A stretch of 64,000 nt of DNA. Origin: Myxococcales bacterium. GTDB taxonomy: Bacteria; Myxococcota_A; Polyangia; Polyangiales; Polyangiaceae. The stretch is from contig JADJCA010000002.1 of the NCBI GenBank assembly GCA_016703425.1, forward strand, positions 930,001-994,000. Reading direction: 5' to 3'. Under the pieces are notes generated by a model. It saw only the letters and a list, made by a program, of their open reading frames with translations, was not told the DNA's origin and made no database searches. Shown here one piece after another: positions 8,450 to 16,801 of the stretch; the stretch's first letter is position 1, and every line of letters starts with the position of its first letter. Position numbers and translations under genes: made by a program.

Positions 8450-10053
8450 CGGCACGCGTGAAGGGGGCCACAGGTGTAGGTGCCGCCGCAGCCATTGGGA
8501 GCCCGCCCGCAAGGCTCGGGGCACGCCACCGACTTCGGGATCGGCGTGCAGCCGCAGCCATTTTGGCCGGCGCCGCCGCCACCGCATGTCTTGGGTGCGA
8601 CGCACGTTGAGGGGCACGTGATCGACTCGCCGCAGTTGTTGGAAACGGGCGCGGGACCGCACGCGACGCCGACACACGGCGCCGCGTTGTCAGCCGTGCA
8701 CCCGCATCCGTTCGCGCCGGCGCCGCCGCCGCCGCAGACCTGTGGCGCCTGGCAGGTATCGGGACACGTCACTGCGTCGCCACAGTTGTTGGTGGTGGTG
8801 CCGCAGGCCTTCGTTCCACAGGTCGTCGCGAGCGGCTCGGCGACGCATTGGCATTGCGTCGGCGCCCCGGCGCAGACCTGCCCCGCCGCGCAGGGCGAAC
8901 AGGACGCGGCGTCGCAGCCGTTCGTGGCATCCGTTGGGACACAAACGTTGCCGCATTGCTTCGTGCCAGGCCCGCAGGTGCCGACGACACACGCGCCCCC
9001 GGCGCAGACGAGCGTCCCTGCTCCCGCGTCGGGGCACATGCTCATGGAGCACCCGGTCTCGCCGCAGCCATAGTTCGGGTCGTCGACGCGAACGCAGCGA
9101 CCGCCGCAGAGCTTGCTGCCGGCGTTGCACACGAGAGAGCACGCGCCGGTCGCGTCGCAACCTGCCTTGCCGTTGGCCGACTCACAGGGTGCACATGAGC
9201 CGCCGCCGCAGCCGTGGAGCGGGTCCCGCGGGACGCAGTTGCCGGCGCAGCTCTTGTGGTCAGGACCGCACCCGGCGGTGGCGCAGGCAGCGCCGTTGCA
9301 CACGGAGCTCGCGATGCCGAGGCCGGGACAAGGCGTGCATCCGACGGCGCCGCACCCGAAGGCCGCGTTGTCGTGCTCCACGCACTTGCCGTCGCAGAGC
9401 TTCTGGTTGGCGCGACAGCCCGAGGGTCCGAGCGCATCGGCGCCACCATCGACGCTTGGCGCTGGCGGTGTCGAGCCGGCGGAGAGCGCTTCGTCGCCGC
9501 AGCCCGCATCGCGACATCGTCCCGAGTCCTCGATGCGGGCCGAGAGGCAGGCGCCGTCGGCACAGGTGTGCGTCGCGTCGCAGGACACGCCCAAGCACGC
9601 CGCTGAAAGCGAGAGTCGCACCGTGAGCGCCTCGCCCGCGACGAAGCGAAGAATCCGCCGCGCCACCACGCAACCGGAGAAACCTTCAGCCGCGTCGCAC
9701 CGTTCGACGCCTCGCTCAACGCCGGCGAGAACGCGCAGCCCAACGAGGGCGTCGAGCGCGCCGCCTGGCACGACGACGAGGCTCCCGACGCGCGTCGAGC
9801 CGTCGGGCCCCGGTGAACACTGAGCCGTCGTGATGCGCGGAGGACTCGTGTCGACGCTCTCGGGCGAAGTGACCGCGATGCTGACCCCACGCAGCGACTC
9901 GCAGGGGACGTCGCTCGTGATCTCGAGCGTTATCGTTGTGGGTGCCTTGGAACAGGCGCCCACGGACGCAGCGACGCTCACCAGAGCGAGGGCAAGCAGC
10001 ACCGCCGCGGGCGAGCGCGTCGCCTTGACCGAAGTTGAGCGTCTTAGCGGCAT
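8446..10053 (-). CDS. Large cysteine-rich lipoprotein with short tandem Cys repeats
   Basis: A 535-residue predicted lipoprotein with lipobox SVGAC. An N-terminal beta-rich domain (about residues 35-165, beginning TTITLEITSDVPCESL) is followed by a long cysteine-rich region. That region repeats a pattern of about 35-45 residues with the core CGPxxKxCxxxCV and GCGxxxCxPC. The last third switches to a second repeat, NNCGxxxTCPxTC then CGGGGAGxNGCGC. Such Cys repeats are common in surface proteins of myxobacteria and resemble EGF-like or stigma-type modules. It is the first gene of the operon with the kinase and the TPR protein, so it is a candidate outer partner of that kinase. Confidence 0.85.
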   Translation of the reverse strand: MPLRRSTSVKATRSPAAVLLALALVSVAASVGACSKAPTTITLEITSDVPCESLRGVSIAVTSPESVDTSPPRITTAQCSPGPDGSTRVGSLVVVPGGALDALVGLRVLAGVERGVERCDAAEGFSGCVVARRILRFVAGEALTVRLSLSAACLGVSCDATHTCADGACLSARIEDSGRCRDAGCGDEALSAGSTPPAPSVDGGADALGPSGCRANQKLCDGKCVEHDNAAFGCGAVGCTPCPGLGIASSVCNGAACATAGCGPDHKSCAGNCVPRDPLHGCGGGSCAPCESANGKAGCDATGACSLVCNAGSKLCGGRCVRVDDPNYGCGETGCSMSMCPDAGAGTLVCAGGACVVGTCGPGTKQCGNVCVPTDATNGCDAASCSPCAAGQVCAGAPTQCQCVAEPLATTCGTKACGTTTNNCGDAVTCPDTCQAPQVCGGGGAGANGCGCTADNAAPCVGVACGPAPVSNNCGESITCPSTCVAPKTCGGGGAGQNGCGCTPIPKSVACPEPCGRAPNGCGGTYTCGPLHACR

Positions 10054-10228
10054 CGGCGGGTCAATGTCGGGTCACAGAGGCGGCGGGGCCGGCACCGGAC
10101 GACATGCGGCGTGACCGCTCCGGCAACGGGCCTTTAAGGTGACACACACGAAAGGGGCGGGAAAGGTTCGTCGCAATTTCCGCCGCGAAACCACGCGGGC
10201 GAGAGCGGTTCGAGTAAACTCGCCGCGC

Positions 10229-11422
10229 GTGCGCGTCCTCGCTCTCTTCGCCATCCTCCCGTGCCTCCTTGCGTGCCGCACGCCCACGAAGGACGAGCCG
10301 AAAGAGGCGCCTGCGAGCCCGCAGGCCAACGCCGTTCCGGCTCCGCTAACGACCCTTCCAACCAAGATCGGCGCGGCGCCAGCGATCGGCGATGCGGGGC
10401 CGCCGCCGGAGCTGGCGCGACCCCAAACGAGTCTGCCGGCCGATACGTCGCTCCGCGACGGACCTGGTTACACGCTGACCGTGGCGCTCCGCTTCCCAGA
10501 GGCGCCCGGCATCTTGCGCGGCGACTTGCCGCAAGCCACGCTGGAGGCGGCGCGCCGCCGCGTGGAACCGAGCCTCGCCGTGGAGTTGGGTCCGCAGCGA
10601 GCAAAGCTCACGCTCAAGGGCCGCGCGCATCTCCTCAGCGAAGGCACCGAGCTTCGCTTGCGAAGTGACTTCTACGGCGGCGCCCTCGTGACCGACGGCG
10701 GCTCCGTCTATCGCGTGCTCGTGCCGGGAACGTTGCGCGCCCTCTTCAACGATCGCCGCCTCGACGTGGGACCGCTCACCCCGGCGGAGATCGCGCTCGG
10801 GGGCGAAGGCGCGAGGCGCCTGGGCTACCGAACCCGAAAGGTCGAGGTTTGGACGCGCGCTGCGAAAGCGTCCTTCGAGCTCGCCAAGGTGCAAGACGCC
10901 GGCGAAGGCGGCGTCCTCTTGTGTCGCTTCCTGCTCGATTGGATGAGCGCAGCGCCAGCGACGCCGCTCTGCCAAGACGGTGAGGTCCCGCTCCACGCCG
11001 AGCTCCACTGGACGCCGCGTGGCGTCCTGGTGTTCGACGCGGTGTCGATCGCCAGACGACTCGACATGCCTGCGGCGTCGCTCGCGGCTCCGCCGGCTGC
11101 GAGTCGCTTCTCGACGGAGCCGCTGCCGCGGGAGGGTGGCGCGCTCTTCTTGTCACCTCAGGAGATCCTCGCGCTCCGGCCCGGCGGCGAAACGGCGAGA
11201 CTGGTCTTGCAGAACGGCGGCGACGAGGTTCGCATGGCGTGGCTCGATGGCGTGCCCTTCGGGTGGGTCGCGCCCGGGGGCCGCGTCGAGATCACGCAGC
11301 TGCCCAAGGGCAAGATCGGGGTGGAGTGGCGCACGTTCTTGGACGACGCCGACAAGGTACCGCTCCAGTCGCTCACGCTGCCGGCGGCGAGCGACGCGAG
11401 CGGAGCCGACGCGGGACTCTAA
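10229..11422 (+). CDS. Lipoprotein of unknown function
   Basis: A 397-residue predicted lipoprotein. GTG 10229 is the preferred start because it opens the leader VRVLALFAILPCLLAC directly. An upstream TTG-type extension would put an unlikely Arg-rich segment before the leader. After a Pro/Ala linker the protein is largely beta-rich, with no recognised family. Two-domain appearance: about residues 85-270 and 270-395. It diverges from the Cys-rich lipoprotein operon across 175 bp, which should hold both promoters. Confidence 0.75.
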   Translation: MRVLALFAILPCLLACRTPTKDEPKEAPASPQANAVPAPLTTLPTKIGAAPAIGDAGPPPELARPQTSLPADTSLRDGPGYTLTVALRFPEAPGILRGDLPQATLEAARRRVEPSLAVELGPQRAKLTLKGRAHLLSEGTELRLRSDFYGGALVTDGGSVYRVLVPGTLRALFNDRRLDVGPLTPAEIALGGEGARRLGYRTRKVEVWTRAAKASFELAKVQDAGEGGVLLCRFLLDWMSAAPATPLCQDGEVPLHAELHWTPRGVLVFDAVSIARRLDMPAASLAAPPAASRFSTEPLPREGGALFLSPQEILALRPGGETARLVLQNGGDEVRMAWLDGVPFGWVAPGGRVEITQLPKGKIGVEWRTFLDDADKVPLQSLTLPAASDASGADAGL

Positions 11423-11446
11423 GATACCGAGCGGTCCGTCGACCGG

Positions 11447-12868
11447 TCACGGCCCCGCGAACGTTCCCACGGAGCTGCCAACGTGGAACATGAACTCATG
11501 CGCCGTAACGTCATCGCGCTGAGGCTGAAGCTCGAAGAGCGCACCGCGCGGCGCGACGGCGAGGTTGCCCACGGAGCCCACGCCGACGGCATACGATATG
11601 GCGACGGCGGTGGAGAAGCGCAGGGTGCGAGGCTTCTCATCCCCATCGGCGAGGACGCGGTACGGCTTGCCTAGCTCGACCCCGATGGTTCCGCCGTAAA
11701 AGTCCAGGATCGTCGACGTACCCGAGCCCCGCGGCTGACCCGAACGATCGGTGAAAGCGCCGGCGCCGAGCCAGAGGTTCGTGCCGACCTGACGCCGCAG
11801 TCCAGCGCGGACGTCGGCCACGGGGACGACGCTGGTTTCGGCGCGCTCGTTGGCGAGTCGGCCGCGCAGGCGCAGGTCCGCGGCGACCGTGGTTCGCCCA
11901 TCGAGATCGATGGCTGTGCCCACCTCGGCGCGTAGCGGAACGAGCAACAGGGTATCGGCGCCAAGCGCGCGCTCATCAAAGACGAGGCTCGCGTCAGCGG
12001 CGGAGCCGATCTGGGAGGAGGAGATGTTGGTGGCCTGCACTTGCGAGGCGAGCTGTAGCACCGGCGAGCGGAGCGTGAAGCCGAGCTCCACGGAGGGAGC
12101 CGCACGCCACGAGAGCCCCGTCACGAGCTGCGCCCCAATGCGCTGTCCGGCGACCGTACCGCTCGACGTGATGAAGCCCGCACCGACGCGGCGCGCACCG
12201 ATGATCGTCGTCTCGATGCGGGACGAGTAGTAGCCGAAAACGGCACCTCCGACGCGAAGACGCGACGTGAGCGCGCGCCCGACGGCGAGCCCTCCGTAGT
12301 ACTCCGTGAAGGTCGAGTTGCCGTCGATGGCGACTTCCGAAGGCGCGGAGCCATCGGCCGGTTCAGCACGGACCAGCGTGCGCGCGTAGACGACCGCTCG
12401 AGTCGGAACGAAGAGCCCCGCACCGATGTCGAGGCCGAGGAGCTTGCGACGAACGGCGACGGCCGTCGGCACTGCCGTGAGGTCCAGGGCCGCTAGCCTC
12501 TGACGCGTAGCGCGATAGCCGGGGGCCGCCTCGAGATCCGGCGTGCCGCCGAACCGGAGCAAATAGGCAGAGCCGCTCAGGTCAAAGTCGTCGGCGTTGC
12601 CCACGGCGACGCGGGCCGGGTTGTACCAAGTGGCGCTGGCGCCTTGCGCTGACGCGGTCGCCGCCCCGGCTAAGAGCGCGGCGTCATTCCCGAGGTAGAA
12701 CGCCCCGTCGTTGCCGGCGTGGGCCTCGCCGATGCGCATCACTCCGCCACAGAGGCACGCGCCCGCCACGAGCCCGCGCGCGTAAGCGCCTCGACGAAGC
12801 GCACGGACGCTGCGACGCGGCCCGCGCCCGCCTCTTTTGGTGGGTCTTCCCTTCACGACTCGGCTCAA
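11447..12868 (-). CDS. Outer-membrane beta-barrel protein, FadL/OmpP1-like
   Basis: A protein of up to 473 residues that looks like a FadL-type outer-membrane channel for hydrophobic compounds. Evidence is an N-terminal Arg-rich leader with a hydrophobic core and an AHAG cleavage-like site. The mature N terminus contains GASATWYNPARVAVG, which is the hatch-like motif seen in FadL relatives (NPA). Alternating amphipathic strands then continue to the end. The longest frame starts at TTG 12868; GTG 12856 is an alternative. Substrate unknown. It converges on the preceding lipoprotein gene. Confidence 0.8.
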   Translation of the reverse strand: MSRVVKGRPTKRGGRGPRRSVRALRRGAYARGLVAGACLCGGVMRIGEAHAGNDGAFYLGNDAALLAGAATASAQGASATWYNPARVAVGNADDFDLSGSAYLLRFGGTPDLEAAPGYRATRQRLAALDLTAVPTAVAVRRKLLGLDIGAGLFVPTRAVVYARTLVRAEPADGSAPSEVAIDGNSTFTEYYGGLAVGRALTSRLRVGGAVFGYYSSRIETTIIGARRVGAGFITSSGTVAGQRIGAQLVTGLSWRAAPSVELGFTLRSPVLQLASQVQATNISSSQIGSAADASLVFDERALGADTLLLVPLRAEVGTAIDLDGRTTVAADLRLRGRLANERAETSVVPVADVRAGLRRQVGTNLWLGAGAFTDRSGQPRGSGTSTILDFYGGTIGVELGKPYRVLADGDEKPRTLRFSTAVAISYAVGVGSVGNLAVAPRGALFELQPQRDDVTAHEFMFHVGSSVGTFAGP

Positions 12869-12889
12869 GCGCCCGTTCTAGACTTGAGC

Positions 12890-12906
12890 GCCCGTCTTAG
12901 ACGGGC
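12890..12906. promoter_or_regulatory. Inverted repeat in divergent intergenic region
   Basis: An 8-bp perfect inverted repeat, GCCCGTCT-T-AGACGGGC, lies between the divergent barrel gene and the membrane-protein gene. Its left part is also half of a direct repeat: GCGCCCGTTCTAGAC (from about 12869) is repeated about 19-20 bp later as GCGCCCGTCTTAGAC. The spacing of two helical turns and the position just upstream of the barrel gene suggest a dimeric repressor or activator site. No regulator is identified. Confidence 0.35.
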
Positions 12907-13006
12907 ATGGGCCCCCGGTCGAGCCTTCTCGGTGAAGCCGCCGGCGACGGTTAACTCCGCCGCTCGCGAGCGGTGCGTGCCGCGCCCGTTCCGCGTAACT
13001 TGAGGC

Positions 13007-13690
13007 GTGCTCGCCACGTCACTCCTGATCGGCCTCGCCGTTGACCTGATCGCATTCATCGTCGCGCGACTGCTGCATCGTCGGCACCCCGACCGCGCCT
13101 TCGACGCGGTCTCCATCATCGCGCTTTTGGCGGGCGGCGTTCTCGCTGGCGGTCACGCGGTGTCCGTCCTGCTCAACGGTATGCGGTGGCTCACGTATCC
13201 GGGCCTCGGTCTCTCGGCGTTCGTCGCCTTCACCATGGCGTTGAAGACGCACAGGCCCATCCTGCGCGCGCTGAGCGGTGGCCGACTCGCCAAGATCGTG
13301 CGCTTCGCGCCAGCGGCGGTCATCGAGAAGCGCCACGCCGTCACCATCGGCCCTCGCCTGCGCCAATTCTTCGAGACGGAGTGGCAAGCGTTCGACGGGC
13401 AAGTGGTGCGCGAGCTGCCAAGCTACCAATCCGACACGGGCCTCGCGCTTCGCTTCGGTGACGGCGCCATCCTTGAGCAGGCGAAGGACTGGGAGGTCGA
13501 CTGGAGTAGGCTCGCCGGTTGGCTGCCGTTGGCCGAGTTGGTCGATACCAGCGGCGAAGCCGAGGCGCAGTTCTTGGTCGTTCGGGCCGAAGCGCCTCAC
13601 GCGGTGGGCATGTGGGAGCACGAAACGGGCGAAGTCGAAGACGCGGCCGACTCGCTCGACGAGTTCCTGGAAGGCTGCGAAGTGCGGTAG
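13007..13690 (+). CDS. Hypothetical membrane protein
   Basis: A 227-residue protein starting at GTG 13007. Two or three N-terminal membrane helices (about residues 3-20, 35-58 and 63-80) are followed by a soluble domain of about 140 residues. The C-terminal end (AQFLVVRAEAPHAVGMWEH then DSLDEFLEGCEV) vaguely resembles the final part of SMI1/KNR4 (SUKH) domains, but this is weak. No family can be assigned. Confidence 0.65.
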   Translation: MLATSLLIGLAVDLIAFIVARLLHRRHPDRAFDAVSIIALLAGGVLAGGHAVSVLLNGMRWLTYPGLGLSAFVAFTMALKTHRPILRALSGGRLAKIVRFAPAAVIEKRHAVTIGPRLRQFFETEWQAFDGQVVRELPSYQSDTGLALRFGDGAILEQAKDWEVDWSRLAGWLPLAELVDTSGEAEAQFLVVRAEAPHAVGMWEHETGEVEDAADSLDEFLEGCEVR

Positions 13691-13719
13691 GCGACGATCG
13701 TCGAGACGAGCGCCGGGAC

Positions 13720-14012
13720 CTACGGGAGCGTGACGACAGCAGGCGCGAAGCCGGGAGCCGTTGGGTGTCGGGAGCTCTTCGTGCCGTCGCCAAGCTCGCC
13801 GTGGCTGCCGTCGCCCCAGCATGAGATGGAGCCTGATTTTGGTGGACTCGCCCGTTTCGGACGCCGCGTACTGAGCGTTGTATCCCCAACATTGCGCGAC
13901 GCCGCCAACCAGCGCGCACCCGAAGCTGGGACCAACGGCGGGGGCCGTCACGCTGGAGAGACCAGACACCTCGGTGGGCGCGTAGCGGTTCGTCGTCCGC
14001 CGATCCCTTCGG
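13720..14012 (-). pseudogene. RCC1-repeat protein remnant, frameshifted and 5'-truncated
   Basis: On the minus strand the stretch encodes two RCC1-type repeats in two different frames. The upstream part reads NRYAPTEVSGLSSV then FGCALVGGVAQCWGYNAQY; the downstream part reads SISCWGDGSHGELGDGTKSS and ends at a TAG (13720-13722). The frame change lies near 13840. RCC1 repeats in myxobacterial surface proteins have the form CWGxNxxGQLGDGT. There is no start or leader, and the remnant abuts the HAD gene's 3' end. It is therefore a decayed end of a once longer gene. Confidence 0.7.
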
Positions 14013-14018
14013 CCCGCG

Positions 14019-14819
14019 TCAGCGCGAGAACTCGAGAATGACCGGCACGCCGTCGGCCAGCGGCGGCGCGCCGGGCATGTGCTGCGTGTCGACGAGCACG
14101 CTCGCGCAGTCGGGGTAGGCCTCGCGAAACGCGTTGCAGTTGCCCGGTTCGTTGTCGAACGCTGCGATGACGCGGCCAATGCGGAGCAGCTCGGGCGCGA
14201 CGAGCCGCTTGAACGCTTCATCCGCCATGTCGGCGTTGGGCTTCAAGATGACCTGCGTCCCGGCGACGCCGATGGGAAACCCGAGGTCCCGGATGCTCTT
14301 GAACGTGCCCGTTCCCATGAGCGGTAGGTCGCGGCCCGTCAGGTACACGAGCGTGGCGCCAGCGGCGTAGCAGTCCCGCGCGAATTCGACGGCGCCGTTG
14401 ATGGCGATGTCGTGCACGAGGTGATCGTCGCGAAAGAACTTTGTGCGCCAGTAGGCCTCGGCCTCGATGACGAGCTCTTCGGCCGTCACGCCGAGGCGCC
14501 TGAGCGAATCGCCGACGAGGTACGTCAGCGCGTCGGGCGTGATGGAGGAGAGGCGCCGAGCCACGTCCGGGTGCCGAGCCTCCCAGGAAGCGGCCACCTC
14601 GCGCAGGATCGCGATGGACCGCGGCCGGTTGTCCATGAGCGTGCCGTCGAGGTCGAAGACCACCACCGGCGGCAGGCTGGACCCAGCGACGTGCTGCGAA
14701 CGAGCCACGATGCTCGAGAGCAGCTCCGTCTGGGCCCGCCGCGAGAGGCGCGGATAGCGCGGTGCAAAAGAGTCTCGCTTCTTGGGCGTGCCCGCTTCGG
14801 CCGGAGTCGATGACATCAT
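14019..14819 (-). CDS. HAD-superfamily hydrolase
   Basis: A 266-residue haloacid dehalogenase-type phosphatase. Motif I is VVFDLDGTLMD (nucleophile Asp), motif II is VYLTGRD, motif III lysine is in VILKPNAD, and motif IV is VIAAFDNEPGN. The central helical cap of about 90 residues is consistent with a C1-type cap. ATG 14819 is favoured because GGGAGAGAAG lies just upstream as a ribosome binding site. The substrate is unknown. It diverges from dnaJ. Confidence 0.88.
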   Translation of the reverse strand: MMSSTPAEAGTPKKRDSFAPRYPRLSRRAQTELLSSIVARSQHVAGSSLPPVVVFDLDGTLMDNRPRSIAILREVAASWEARHPDVARRLSSITPDALTYLVGDSLRRLGVTAEELVIEAEAYWRTKFFRDDHLVHDIAINGAVEFARDCYAAGATLVYLTGRDLPLMGTGTFKSIRDLGFPIGVAGTQVILKPNADMADEAFKRLVAPELLRIGRVIAAFDNEPGNCNAFREAYPDCASVLVDTQHMPGAPPLADGVPVILEFSR

Positions 14820-14966
14820 TGCTTCTCTCCCCCAAGACGACGACGTTCGCCGGGTACGCGGACGCGGACGCCGACGGCGCCGTGGCTCTACCAGACCCGG
14901 TGTCACTCGGCAACGACACATGGCATGTGCTATGGCTCCGTGCCTTCGCCCCGTGAACGTGCCCGT

Positions 14967-15017
14967 GCCCGTGGACGTGCACGCTCTTCGGGGGTTCGGC
15001 ATGCACGAGCCACGGGC
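14967..15017 (+). promoter_or_regulatory. Long hairpin in the dnaJ 5' region
   Basis: A 14-bp interrupted stem is visible: GCCCGTGG (14967-14974) and CGTGCA (14976-14981) pair with TGCACG (15002-15007) and CCACGGGC (15010-15017). There is a 1/2-base internal bulge and a loop of about 20 bases. It ends 25 bases before the dnaJ ATG. It could be a leader-RNA structure for dnaJ or an operator. It does not cover the ribosome binding site, so it is not a classical RNA thermometer. Confidence 0.4.
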
Positions 15018-15042
15018 CCGTTAACCGGCCTCGCCAGGACGA

Positions 15043-16161
15043 ATGAGCCATCGCGATCACTACGAAGTCCTCGGCGTACCGAAGGAAGCCTCGCCGGAAG
15101 AGGTCAAGAGCGCGTTCCGCAAGCTCGCGGCGAAGGTTCACCCCGACCGCAATCCCGACGATCCGACGGCCGACGCTCGCTTCAAGGAGCTCAACGCCGC
15201 GTACCAGGTGCTGAGCGATCCGCAGCGCCGCGCCATGTACGACCGCTTCGGGCATCGCGCCGAAGATCCCGGCTCGCCGTTCGGCTCCGGTGGCCCGTTC
15301 GCCGGCGGCGTCGTCGACATCAGCGACATCGCCATCGACGGCATTCTCGGTGACCTGCTCGGCGTCTTTGGCGTCGGTCGCGGTGATCGCGGCGAGCTCA
15401 AGCAGGAGCTGGAGCTGACCTTCGAAGAGGCGGCCTTCGGCTGCGAAAAGAAATACTCGTACCAACACCTCGATACGTGCGAGACCTGCCGCGGCAGCGG
15501 CGCCGCCGTCGGCTACGCGCCGGAGGCGTGCCAAGCGTGCCAGGGGCGCGGCCGCGTTCGCTTCCAGCAAGGCATCTTGCCCATCGCCGTCGAGCGGACC
15601 TGTTCACGGTGCCGCGGTTCGGGAAAGTTCGTGACGCACCCCTGCGGCGGTTGCAAAGGCAGCGGTCTCGTCGCCACGACGAGCTCGCTCCTTGTCACCA
15701 TCCCTCCTGGCGCGGAAGAGGGGCAGACGCGACTCGTAACCGGCGGCGGCAATCGTCCGCGCCCCGACCGACCGGCCGGAGATCTCGAGCTCACGCTCCG
15801 CGTACGGCAACATCCGTTTTTCCGGCGCGCCGGTGACGACGTCGTCTGCCAAGTGCCGCTCACCTTTCCGCAGGCGGCGCTCGGCAGCGAGGTCGAGGTC
15901 CCCACGCTCGACGGCAAGGGGAAACTCCGCGTCCCGGCGGGAACGCAACCGGGCGCCACACTCCGCATCAAGCAGAAGGGCATCCCGAAGCGGACCGGTA
16001 TGGGACGCGGCGATCAGCTCGTCGAGGTCACCGTCGAAGTGCCCACGTCGCTCACGCCGAAGCAGAAGGAGCTCCTCGAAGCCTTCGCGCTCGAGGTCGG
16101 CGCCGATGTGCAACCTCAGCAGCGGTCGTTCTTGGAGAAGCTCAAAGACCTCTTCGGCTGA
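15043..16161 (+). CDS. dnaJ: Chaperone protein DnaJ
   Basis: A 372-residue type I Hsp40, the co-chaperone that stimulates DnaK ATPase activity and binds unfolded proteins. The J domain (residues 5-70) has the HPDR motif. A Gly/Phe-containing linker follows (about residues 75-115). Four zinc-finger motifs are present: CETCRGSG, CQACQGRG, CSRCRGSG and CGGCKGSG. The C-terminal substrate-binding domains end in LLEAFA and a short tail. The G/F linker is short for the family. No dnaK or grpE is adjacent, so this may be a secondary DnaJ. No CIRCE element was seen upstream. Confidence 0.96.
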   Translation: MSHRDHYEVLGVPKEASPEEVKSAFRKLAAKVHPDRNPDDPTADARFKELNAAYQVLSDPQRRAMYDRFGHRAEDPGSPFGSGGPFAGGVVDISDIAIDGILGDLLGVFGVGRGDRGELKQELELTFEEAAFGCEKKYSYQHLDTCETCRGSGAAVGYAPEACQACQGRGRVRFQQGILPIAVERTCSRCRGSGKFVTHPCGGCKGSGLVATTSSLLVTIPPGAEEGQTRLVTGGGNRPRPDRPAGDLELTLRVRQHPFFRRAGDDVVCQVPLTFPQAALGSEVEVPTLDGKGKLRVPAGTQPGATLRIKQKGIPKRTGMGRGDQLVEVTVEVPTSLTPKQKELLEAFALEVGADVQPQQRSFLEKLKDLFG

Positions 16162-16186
16162 GCCGGCCTTTGGCGCGAGGCGCGTT

Positions 16187-16209
16187 GCGCACGCGGAACG
16201 CGCGTGCGC
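16187..16209. terminator. Strong hairpin between convergent dnaJ and osmC genes
   Basis: A perfect 9-bp stem, GCGCACGCG / CGCGTGCGC, with a 5-base loop (GAACG) lies in the 51-bp gap between two convergent genes. There is no T-tract in either direction. Its stability and position make it the best terminator candidate in the window. Confidence 0.55.
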
Positions 16210-16212
16210 TAG

Positions 16213-16656
16213 CTACCCGGTGAAGGACTTGACCACGAGGGTGATCTCGACGGCCGCGAGGGCCCTCGAAATGGGGCAGGTCTTCTTCGCGCCTTCCGCG
16301 AGCTCGCGGAACTTCTCCTCCGTGAGGCCCGGCACCTTCGCCTCGAGCTCGAGGGTGATGCCCTTCGGGAACCAGTGCACCCCGTCGCGATCCATGCTCA
16401 TCGCCGCGCGCGCGCGGAGCTCCTCCGGTGCGTGGCCCGCACCCGTCAGCGCGAAGCTGAGCGCCATCGCGAAACATCCCGCGTGGGCCGCCGCGACCAG
16501 CTCCTCGGGGTTCGTCCCCGCGCGGCCGTCTTCCGACGCGAAGCGTGCCTGAAACGAGTACGGCTGGTTGTCGAAGACGCCGCTCTGCGTCGTCAGGGCG
16601 CCTTTGCCCTCCATCCCAGTGCCCCGCCAAACCGCCGTGCTAGTGCGCGTAAGCAT
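16213..16656 (-). CDS. osmC: OsmC-family peroxiredoxin
   Basis: A 147-residue OsmC/Ohr-family thiol peroxidase that reduces organic hydroperoxides. The two redox cysteines are visible in AAAHAGCFAMALS (about residue 56) and in KKTCPISRAL (about residue 121). The sequence AVWRGTGMEGKG and the spacing of the cysteines fit the OsmC subgroup better than Ohr. ATG 16656 is preceded by the strong ribosome binding site AGGAGG. It probably serves oxidative stress defence, in line with the sulfide-handling gene next to it. Confidence 0.93.
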   Translation of the reverse strand: MLTRTSTAVWRGTGMEGKGALTTQSGVFDNQPYSFQARFASEDGRAGTNPEELVAAAHAGCFAMALSFALTGAGHAPEELRARAAMSMDRDGVHWFPKGITLELEAKVPGLTEEKFRELAEGAKKTCPISRALAAVEITLVVKSFTG

Positions 16657-16801
16657 CGCTTGCTCCTCCTCGTTGGGTGTTATTTGTGCCAGCGCAGCGC
16701 GCTGGATTCTGCGATCTAGAGGCGCCCGCGCCCCCTCGCAAGGGGCGCTCGGTTTCGACGTCGCATTCGACGTCGCATTCGACGGTGCAAGCGAGTTCCC
16801 G

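Noticed and set aside
16756..16784. 12-bp tandem repeat (CGACGTCGCATT, 2.4 copies) between osmC and the persulfide dioxygenase gene
   Set aside because: Too short to support a function; recorded only as a minor repeat.
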